Shown: piece by piece, positions 15,747 to 21,549 of the stretch
Position numbering within the stretch: position 1 is the first letter of the stretch
Layout of the letters: each line of letters starts with the position of its first letter
Assembly (NCBI GenBank): GCA_937900165.1
Contig: CALCCX010000072.1
Coordinates: 1 to 23,356 of the forward strand
Source: an uncultured Acidimicrobiia bacterium
GTDB taxonomy: Bacteria > Actinomycetota > Acidimicrobiia > Spongiisociales > Spongiisociaceae
Reading direction: 5' to 3'
DNA: 23,356 bases
Translations under genes and position numbers: made by a program
The notes under the pieces: model-generated
Told to the model about the DNA's origin: nothing
Databases searched by the model: none
Seen by the model: the letters and a program-made list of their open reading frames with translations, nothing else

Positions 15747-16202
15747 GCGAGACCCTGGGGCCGGTTCCATCGAGTCGAGGGAACTCTTGAAGACCACATC
15801 ACGATACGCCGCGAACTTCGGAACTATTACCAATCCTGTCGCAACAACCGAAGCCAGATTCGTGGCGAGTCTGCTCAAGGGGCCCCATCTCAAATCTGCC
15901 AATCCCAAAATGAGGACCGTGACAGCCCAGGCGGCCAGATTCACCAAGAAGAATTTTGACGTCTCCTTCGCATTGCCTACCGACCCGTCGGCGATCTGGA
16001 AGCTCCAGCGGCGGTTGAGAACATAAGAAAGACCGGTTGCAAGAACGAAAGCGATCGTGACGGACCAAAACCCACCCAACCACGTCAGGGCGACGTTGAG
16101 GATCGCAAAATACACGATCGTATTAAACCCACCGATCAAGCCGACACGAACGACCTGGCCAAGGGTCTTGCGATTGAAAAATGTCCGAACGTAACTGCTC
16201 AC
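15735..16202 (-). CDS. GtrA-family membrane protein
   Basis: A 155-residue protein with about four transmembrane helices. It has the GtrA signature near the start (VRVGLIGGFNTIVYFAILN), then FVLATGLSYVLNRRWSF and a final helix ending in FAAYRDVVF. GtrA proteins are thought to flip polyprenyl-phosphate-linked sugars across the cytoplasmic membrane. The start is GTG 16202, overlapping the upstream stop as GTGA, with AGGAGG 8 nt upstream. The 29 residues upstream in the longer frame are not membrane-like and do not fit the family. It is translationally coupled to the large membrane protein upstream and overlaps the convergent GT2 gene. Confidence 0.88.
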   Translation of the reverse strand: MSSYVRTFFNRKTLGQVVRVGLIGGFNTIVYFAILNVALTWLGGFWSVTIAFVLATGLSYVLNRRWSFQIADGSVGNAKETSKFFLVNLAAWAVTVLILGLADLRWGPLSRLATNLASVVATGLVIVPKFAAYRDVVFKSSLDSMEPAPGSRLSA

Positions 16203-18598
16203 GAAACCCGCCTCCTGGTAACCCGAATGGCCAAGACGACGCCGATGATGCCGAATATCGACAGCGCCAACCCTGACTTTTCGGCCCAAGTGGACTTGAA
16301 CTGAAGGGTGACGTCCTCCTGCGTCGGGATCACCATCATCAGCGAGGGACTTACCCGGAACGGCCCGTCTGCTCCTTCCACCTGCCAGTTCGGGAAGTAC
16401 GAGACCTTCACCATGTGGGGTACACCGATTGCGGTGGTCCTAAACGAAACGAGCTCGTTCTCGATCTCCACGTCGCTCACCAGCCCCGTGGAGGTGATCG
16501 GCCTTCTCTCTTGTGGATAGTCAACCACCAGCTTCGGCTTCTTGTCCTCGTCCTCGTCCTGCACGGTAACCGCGGTGACCCGCCCCCATTCAGCCGGGCC
16601 CTCTTCCACTATCCACTGATCGATGAGATCGAGATCGTCGTACCAATCAAGGGCCACGTCCACAAAATCTGGCTCCTCGCTGGGAGAAAACACACCCGTC
16701 ACCAAGGACGCCAAGCTGTCCTCAGCCGATTCGAAAACCCACGGTTCGAACCGAGCGATATCCACCAGAGAACTCTCAGGCAGTTCGAATATCGTGAAGG
16801 GCGTGGTCTCGGCGACCAGGGTGAAGTCCGGATGGGAAAGGGCTTCCGCCCTGGCTTCTTCAGTGAAGGCCACGTAGTACTCGACGTTGAAGAGCTGCAT
16901 ATGCGCCGATCCCCTGTCGAAATCGAAATTGCGATAGTCGAGGCCGGGAATCGGATTGGATGGCTTCCTACTCAACTCCGCTGCGTTCAAGAAATGGAAA
17001 GGCGTCGTCAGCGACGATTCGAAGAACAGTCCTTCCATAGAAGGGTTGTCACCTTGGGACCAGTACGGAAACAGCATCAACGCCATGGGTGTCCCATACT
17101 GGTTCAGCTCGCTGTTCGCCTCCCATTGCACCCTGCCAGGACCGAGTGCTGCCACTCGTTCGGTCACTGCCTGGTACTCGGCGTATGGGCCCTTTTGCTC
17201 GTAACCCGAGTAATTCCATCTAGCCCAACCGTCTACGTACGCCTCTTCAGTTACGGTGCCGACCGCTGCTGCGCCGATTATGAGAGCCGCCGCGACTGCC
17301 GGAATCAGAGTGGCGCTCTGCAAGCGGGCCGGCGCCAGAAACATGGCCACAATCAGCGCTGCACCGATTATCCCGACAAGCCAACGCATCTCAATCTGCC
17401 CACCGCCGATGTCGATCTGTCGCCTGGCGTTGGCAGCCGCGGTCATCATGAACACCGTGAAGGAACCGACCGCTATCTGAGCCCACCAAGTACTGAGTCG
17501 TTTCGGGAGCCGCCTGGCCAACTCGACAGAAGCCATGCCGACGGCCAATCCTGCGAACACGGAAACCCCAAAGAACCAATGTGGGAGTAGGCGGCCGTTC
17601 CAAAGTTTGGCCCCCTGCTCTAGATAGAAGAACCCCAGGATCGGCACCAAGGTCAGGATCGCAAAGGGAGCGATCTTGCGGGTTCGGATCATCGACCACA
17701 CAAGGCCGACCGACCCGGCAATCACGACTGGCCACAATTCAGGTGGGATGAGTTCGTCGAGCCCGGTGAGGGGTTGCCAATTCATGTCAGTGGTCAGGTT
17801 CAACCTCGCCAGGAGCGGCAACGCCCAGACGGCGGCAACCGCGAACCCCATCAACCATGTGAGTGGGACGTACCGCCGACCCTGTTTCCAAACAAGCATC
17901 ACCAGGGTCGCGAAAACAGCGGTGATTGTGGTTATCACGTGCGTCAAAGCGGTGAGGGCCAAGAAGAGGGCTGCCCACGGGCCATATTTGCGATCTTCGT
18001 GGATCGTCTTGGTCATGAGGCTCAGGTACACGAGAGCGAGAGCGAACGACCACGAATAACTGAACTCGCCAGCCAGGGTCGATGCGATGGTTCCGCCGAA
18101 AATCTGGGGAGTCGGGTTTTCGAGAAAGGCGAAGGCTGCCCCGGCGGTTCCTGTGACCATTGCCACCGCCCGCCCAAAACCCATCGATCGTGCGAAAAAG
18201 TATGTGGCGCTTGGCAAACCGAGCAGGCCGATAACAGTGACGATCTTGAACGCGACGCCGTATGGAAGGAAGAGATCCAGAAAAACGATGACGAGAGACG
18301 GCAACGGGAAATAGAAGTAGAAGATCGGAAAACCGGCGAACCAGGAGTTGCTCCACCCCTGAATCCTTCCTCTCGGCAACAGCTCGTCGCGTAGGAAAGC
18401 CGGGCCAAGCACGTGAGCTCCCATGTCGCCGCCTGACGGTGTGGTCGCCGTGAATATCAGCTCAGGGTTGAGCACGAGGAGTATGACAATGGTAGGAACA
18501 GCCACCCCTCCGATCGCCAGCCATTTGGCGCTCGGATTGATGGATCGCCGTATGTGATCGGATGGCGCGCAGGATTGCCGCTCCGAACGAAGAGCCAT
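16199..18598 (-). CDS. Large multi-TM membrane protein, PTPS-related/YfhO-like (GT-C type)
   Basis: A 799-residue integral membrane protein. After a 25-residue basic N-terminus there are about 11-13 hydrophobic helices to about residue 460. The first outside loop holds TPSGGDMGAHVLGPAFLRD and then WSNSWFAGFPIFYFYFPLP, a pattern I associate with the 6-pyruvoyl-tetrahydropterin-synthase-related membrane family and with GT-C glycosyltransferases, where acidic residues in this loop are catalytic. Residues about 465-770 form an outside domain ending in SYFPNWQVEGADGPFRVSPS, similar to the YfhO C-terminal region. A last helix (about 775-793) and an Arg-rich tail follow. It probably transfers a sugar from a lipid donor outside the membrane. 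There is no Shine-Dalgarno; a TAGCGT box 8 nt upstream suggests a leaderless mRNA. Confidence 0.75.
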   Translation of the reverse strand: MALRSERQSCAPSDHIRRSINPSAKWLAIGGVAVPTIVILLVLNPELIFTATTPSGGDMGAHVLGPAFLRDELLPRGRIQGWSNSWFAGFPIFYFYFPLPSLVIVFLDLFLPYGVAFKIVTVIGLLGLPSATYFFARSMGFGRAVAMVTGTAGAAFAFLENPTPQIFGGTIASTLAGEFSYSWSFALALVYLSLMTKTIHEDRKYGPWAALFLALTALTHVITTITAVFATLVMLVWKQGRRYVPLTWLMGFAVAAVWALPLLARLNLTTDMNWQPLTGLDELIPPELWPVVIAGSVGLVWSMIRTRKIAPFAILTLVPILGFFYLEQGAKLWNGRLLPHWFFGVSVFAGLAVGMASVELARRLPKRLSTWWAQIAVGSFTVFMMTAAANARRQIDIGGGQIEMRWLVGIIGAALIVAMFLAPARLQSATLIPAVAAALIIGAAAVGTVTEEAYVDGWARWNYSGYEQKGPYAEYQAVTERVAALGPGRVQWEANSELNQYGTPMALMLFPYWSQGDNPSMEGLFFESSLTTPFHFLNAAELSRKPSNPIPGLDYRNFDFDRGSAHMQLFNVEYYVAFTEEARAEALSHPDFTLVAETTPFTIFELPESSLVDIARFEPWVFESAEDSLASLVTGVFSPSEEPDFVDVALDWYDDLDLIDQWIVEEGPAEWGRVTAVTVQDEDEDKKPKLVVDYPQERRPITSTGLVSDVEIENELVSFRTTAIGVPHMVKVSYFPNWQVEGADGPFRVSPSLMMVIPTQEDVTLQFKSTWAEKSGLALSIFGIIGVVLAIRVTRRRVS
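16211..16216 (-). promoter_or_regulatory. Ribosome binding site deciding the GtrA start
   Basis: A full consensus AGGAGG on the minus strand, 8 nt before GTG 16202, within the last codons of the upstream gene. It supports the short GtrA form. Confidence 0.75.
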
Positions 18599-18606
18599 GA
18601 GTAAGG

Positions 18607-18612
18607 ACGCTA
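18607..18612 (-). promoter_or_regulatory. Candidate -10 box of the PTPS-related gene (leaderless)
   Basis: TAGCGT on the minus strand ends 8 nt before ATG 18598, preceded 17 nt earlier by a weak TTCCGA. The start codon has no Shine-Dalgarno sequence. Confidence 0.35.
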
Positions 18613-18715
18613 ACTGGTTAGAGGACTTGTCGGAATTCGGCGAACCGCCAAGGCGACCCGTCCGGACTTGAAACTTGCATGATCCCGCTGTACCTAGCCG
18701 TTGCCCGCGGGTCCT

Positions 18716-18889
18716 TCAGCGGGATTGACGTGCGATGTCGAGGACTTGAGACAGAGTGATCGGCTCGCCATTGCGATCCCACCACTTGTGTTCGCAGCGG
18801 TGGCATGCGCAGAAGTAGACCTCGGTCCCGTCCGGGAGTCTCTGCTGAATCTCGATGACGTCTTCGACGCCGCAATCAGGGCACTTCAT
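18716..18889 (-). CDS. Small zinc-ribbon protein
   Basis: A 57-residue protein. Cys3-Pro-Asp-Cys6 and Cys29-His-Arg-Cys32 form a four-cysteine zinc ribbon (an extra Cys is at 27). The second knuckle is followed by HKWW, as in many nucleic-acid-associated ribbons. I do not recognise a specific family or function. The start MKCPDCG is preferred over the ATG at 18922 because the ribbon begins there and a TATCCT box lies 9 nt upstream, the leaderless layout seen at other genes here. It is about 120 bp upstream of the large membrane-protein gene, on the same strand. Confidence 0.65.
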   Translation of the reverse strand: MKCPDCGVEDVIEIQQRLPDGTEVYFCACHRCEHKWWDRNGEPITLSQVLDIARQSR

Positions 18890-18898
18890 ATATGGCAG

Positions 18899-18904
18899 AG
18901 GATA
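18899..18904 (-). promoter_or_regulatory. Candidate -10 box of the zinc-ribbon gene (leaderless)
   Basis: TATCCT on the minus strand, 9 nt before ATG 18889, with no Shine-Dalgarno sequence between. Confidence 0.35.
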
Positions 18905-18956
18905 ACCGCGGAATCCCCACATCGGAAGGGTTCAAGCATTTTCACTAAGGGGCCGC

Positions 18957-19074
18957 GCGGATAGGTTCAATCTGTGTTGAGCCAAGGACCGTCCCTTTCC
19001 GCTCTAGCCCCTTCGGGGCGGGCCGCTCGGGCCACGGGACCAGCTCCAAGGCTCGCTAGAGCTCGCCTATCCGC
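18957..19074. repeat. Long imperfect palindrome with central GCCCC/GGGGC hairpin (IR3)
   Basis: Outer arms GCGGATAGG (18957-18965) and CCTATCCGC (19066-19074) are exact reverse complements. Inside, GAGCC (18979-18983) pairs with GGCTC (19050-19054) and GTCCC (18991-18995) with GGGAC (19036-19040). GCCCC-TTC-GGGGC (19007-19019) closes the centre. All pairs lie on nearly the same axis. The right arm continues as a second CTATCC heptamer. It lies between two small minus-strand genes. Confidence 0.65.
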
Positions 19075-19101
19075 TATCCCTCTAAGTTCCTCGCAGTCGG
19101 A

Positions 19102-19359
19102 TCATTCTTCATCCAGCAGTTTGCCGACGTAGCGACTTCGACGTTTACCGTCTTGGGTCCAATAGGCGTACCAGTACGGTCCGTGAGGACATCTGGTGCA
19201 AGCCGGCTTGCCACATTTGACCTGTCGAGGCCGCAATCGAACTTCTGGCCGTTCGGCCATCGGGCCACCGAGCCGGGCCTGGGCCAAGATCATCAGCCGT
19301 CTGAGCCCGTGCTCGTCCAGGTCTTTGACCGCGTCGATCAGATCGCGATCGAGCGACAC
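19102..19359 (-). CDS. Small cysteine protein, DUF6788-like
   Basis: An 85-residue protein. The N-terminal half is a charged helix (LIDAVKDLDEHGLRRLMILA). The C-terminal half carries VKCGKPACTRCPHGPYWYAY (47-66), then DGKRRSRYVGK. Cys49, Cys54, Cys57 and His59 could bind zinc. This CGKxxCxxxHGPYxY pattern is what I know from DUF6788; its function is unknown. The start is uncertain: GTG 19359 begins 4 nt after the DUF3499 stop and gives a compact protein, while ATG 19428 would overlap that gene by 65 nt and add a Ser/Arg-rich stretch. It is likely co-transcribed with the DUF3499 gene. Confidence 0.65.
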   Translation of the reverse strand: MSLDRDLIDAVKDLDEHGLRRLMILAQARLGGPMAERPEVRLRPRQVKCGKPACTRCPHGPYWYAYWTQDGKRRSRYVGKLLDEE

Positions 19360-19363
19360 CCGA

Positions 19364-19585
19364 CTACGCGACCTCGAGAGGAGCGAACAAGGGGGTGACG
19401 CTTCGCCGATCTGCCAGGCGCCAGCCAAGCGGCGGGGTCAGTTTGTCGGCACATTGAGCGCACATCGGGTACCCCTGGCCAGGCTTGGGTGCAACTCTCA
19501 AATCTTCGAGCCATACCTCGGCCGCCGGATAGTCAAAGGCCATGAGCGCTGCCCCAGGAGCAGCACATCGAACACAGTTGGTCAT
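19364..19585 (-). CDS. DUF3499-family zinc protein
   Basis: A 73-residue protein with Cys4-x2-Cys7 and Cys42-x2-Cys45 pairs. The end of the core, MCAQCADKLTPPLGWRL (41-57), matches the DUF3499 consensus LCxxHxxxLTxPxGW, with Cys in place of His. This actinobacterial family is small and uncharacterised and, as I recall, neighbours manB (Rv3258c next to Rv3257c in M. tuberculosis), which agrees with the manB gene on the same strand 5 kb away. The start MTNCVRC is supported by a TATCGT box 7 nt upstream and the absence of a Shine-Dalgarno sequence. The ATG at 19621 is the alternative. Confidence 0.75.
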   Translation of the reverse strand: MTNCVRCAAPGAALMAFDYPAAEVWLEDLRVAPKPGQGYPMCAQCADKLTPPLGWRLADRRSVTPLFAPLEVA

Positions 19586-19592
19586 GGCGACA

Positions 19593-19598
19593 ACGATA
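19593..19598 (-). promoter_or_regulatory. Candidate -10 box of the DUF3499 gene (leaderless)
   Basis: TATCGT on the minus strand, 7 nt before ATG 19585, giving a transcript that starts at the start codon. Confidence 0.4.
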
Positions 19599-19635
19599 TC
19601 TCCCGCGAGCCCTTGGACCAAGGATCAAATCGTCG

Positions 19636-19846
19636 GCTTTCCGCTTTCCGCTTTCCGCTTTCCGCGATCCGCCTTCCGCTGTCCGCCGCGGCATGGCGAC
19701 CCACCTGGTGGCACGGCGACTCAAGCAATCGGGCAAACGCACTCTTACGCGCGAATCGCGCGTAAGACGACTTTGTCATTCATCCCATTTCCTGGAGTTC
19801 CACTACCCGGAGAACGCCCCGAACGCCGCGACGGACAGCGGATCGC
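19636..19846. repeat. Tandem heptamers and 25-bp palindrome, long inverted element (IR4)
   Basis: Seven 7-bp units run without gaps from 19636 to 19684: GCTTTCC four times, then GCGATCC, GCCTTCC, GCTGTCC. Positions 19678-19694 and the reverse complement of 19823-19839 match at 15 of 17, and the next right-hand heptamer (19840-19846) is the complement of GCGATCC. At the centre lies a perfect palindrome, 19743-19767, with 12-bp arms TCTTACGCGCGA around one A. The element fills most of the 271-bp gap between the thioredoxin-like and DUF3499 genes. No T-run follows the palindrome on either strand. Confidence 0.75.
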
Positions 19847-19856
19847 GAAATTCCGG

Positions 19857-20228
19857 TCACATACGCTTCAAACGCCGTCGCCACTTGGCCAGCGAATCGG
19901 ATTCTGGCAAGCCGACCAGATCGTCCAACACCACTCCTCGACGATCAACCAACACCGCAGTGGGCACAGAGTCCACGCCGAAGGCGACCCAGCCATCTGG
20001 ATCGTCCTCCCACGCAATCTCCCGGTAATCGTCCCCAACCACGTCTTCGAGGACCAACCGAACTTCGTGGCATGAATCGCAGGTTCTCGAGCTGAAAAAG
20101 AAGATCCCTGGGCCGCTCAGAACCCCTTTCGGCCACTCATGGCGAGCTCCGGCCGAGCGCCTGGCGATCAACCAGACGCCCACCCCAACCGCTGCCACTA
20201 CGGCAAACCTGACGGCCAACTCACCCAT
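19857..20228 (-). CDS. Membrane-anchored thioredoxin-like protein
   Basis: A 123-residue protein. One N-terminal transmembrane helix (about 5-22) is followed by RRSAGARHEW and a thioredoxin fold. The active site is Cys50-Asp-Ser-Cys53 after the FFFSSR strand, and the cis-proline is Pro89 (VDSVPTAVLVD). The domain is short and probably faces outside, where it would reduce or form disulfides, perhaps in the neighbouring secreted or membrane glycan proteins. That is inference. The start ATG 20228 overlaps the DUF5719 stop by 8 nt; the ATG at 20237 is possible. No strong Shine-Dalgarno is seen, so translation is probably coupled. Confidence 0.8.
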   Translation of the reverse strand: MGELAVRFAVVAAVGVGVWLIARRSAGARHEWPKGVLSGPGIFFFSSRTCDSCHEVRLVLEDVVGDDYREIAWEDDPDGWVAFGVDSVPTAVLVDRRGVVLDDLVGLPESDSLAKWRRRLKRM

Positions 20229-21549
20229 CGGTCTCAATATCTACGACAGAGACCCCGGCAACGTAGCCGACTCCTGGATCGCTAAAGACGCTCCAGGCGA
20301 CGCTGAACGGACTGGCCCCCTCGACGATCAGACCACCGGTTCCCGGAGCCTTGACGTCGACCGAAGCAACCGCCCCGGCGCCGACCTCGACCTGCCCGCC
20401 CGGAGCGCCGCCGGTCGAGCCGTATGACACGACGATTGCGTCCACTCCTGTGTTGAGCACCCACATGCGATACTCGGCGTCAGGATCCACATTTACTCCC
20501 GGGAGTATCCATTGGGTTGCCGTGTTGCGAACACCTGGGGCGGCTGCTCTCGCGTTTTCGCCCACACCAACCACCACCGCACCAAAGGGTCCATCGCCGG
20601 TGATCCGAGCACCAACGGTCCCCTCAGCGAGATCTGTGAGTGGTATGACCACCTGGCCTGGGCCTGGGATCTCTCCATTGATGGGCGTGCTCACCTCAGC
20701 TTCAGGACTAAAAACATCGATCGAAAACCCGACAGGCAAAATCGCAGAATTTGTGAGGACGATGCTGCCGGTCAGGCCCCAATCAACGGTCAGGGGAATC
20801 TCCCACGTCTCACTGTCCTCGACACCAGACCAGACGGCCAGATCGCCGCCCGCACTACGGACAAGCGCTGGGATTACCGCCCCGTCGACGCCGTCAACGA
20901 AGACCGAAAGCGACTGGCGCCCTGGCAAGACGGCGCCGATGTCAATCGTCTTCGTGCTCCTGGCCGGGATCGACACGCCTTCGAACCCGGTCGCTGCCTC
21001 GGCGCCCAGTTCGCTGACCACCGTCAGATTGACCCTGGCAACGTCGAGAAAGGGGTTGAACAGTCTCAAGGTCAGCCGGTCTCCATCCGCGGTCGAGCCA
21101 CCGCCGACGTGCCAAACGTCAGGCAAACCGGTGGGACAGGCGTCTCCGGCGGCCAGTCCGCTTCCAGCCGCCAACACATCGGCGGCCGCGGGCCCTTGCC
21201 CGAACTCCACTATCACAGAAGACTCTCCGACAGGTTGGAGCGAGGAAATGTCGATCGAGATGGCACGGTCCGCCTCAATCGGGCGGTTGCCAGGCGTCGA
21301 AATCTCTCCGTTGAACGGCAGCGAGATCAGATAGTCGGTCACCGATCGGCTCATTCCGGTCACCGCGGTATCGTTCACGCCGTCAGCCAGGGCCCACGGG
21401 CAAAAGAAGAACCGGGGGTTGATATCGGGACCAACCACCTCGAGGGGAACGGCTCCGCCGGTATCGGGATCGAGGTCTGCTGGCGGATTCAACACGGCCG
21501 CGCTCGCACCGAGTGCCAAGACCACGATGATTGTCGACAGACGCTTCAC
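20221..21549 (-). CDS. DUF5719-family secreted protein
   Basis: A 442-residue exported protein. Residues 1-22 (MKRLSTIIVVLALGASAAVL) are a signal peptide or N-terminal anchor. The mature part is beta-rich with repeated Ig-like blocks, for example SIPARSTKTIDIGAVLPG and VVIPLTDLAEGTVGARITG, and it has two cysteines (in FFFCPWA and GDACPTG) that could pair. The FxCPxxxA opening and the position directly after a large membrane glycosyltransferase fit DUF5719 of Actinobacteria, function unknown. The start is GTG, overlapping the upstream stop as GTGA, with AGAGGAG (21556-21562) 6 nt before it. The thioredoxin-like gene follows with an overlap. Confidence 0.75.
   Translation of the reverse strand: MKRLSTIIVVLALGASAAVLNPPADLDPDTGGAVPLEVVGPDINPRFFFCPWALADGVNDTAVTGMSRSVTDYLISLPFNGEISTPGNRPIEADRAISIDISSLQPVGESSVIVEFGQGPAAADVLAAGSGLAAGDACPTGLPDVWHVGGGSTADGDRLTLRLFNPFLDVARVNLTVVSELGAEAATGFEGVSIPARSTKTIDIGAVLPGRQSLSVFVDGVDGAVIPALVRSAGGDLAVWSGVEDSETWEIPLTVDWGLTGSIVLTNSAILPVGFSIDVFSPEAEVSTPINGEIPGPGQVVIPLTDLAEGTVGARITGDGPFGAVVVGVGENARAAAPGVRNTATQWILPGVNVDPDAEYRMWVLNTGVDAIVVSYGSTGGAPGGQVEVGAGAVASVDVKAPGTGGLIVEGASPFSVAWSVFSDPGVGYVAGVSVVDIETDG

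Noticed and set aside
19743..19767. Intrinsic terminator at the perfect palindrome
   Set aside because: The stem is strong, but no T-run follows on either strand, so rho-independent termination is not supported by sequence.
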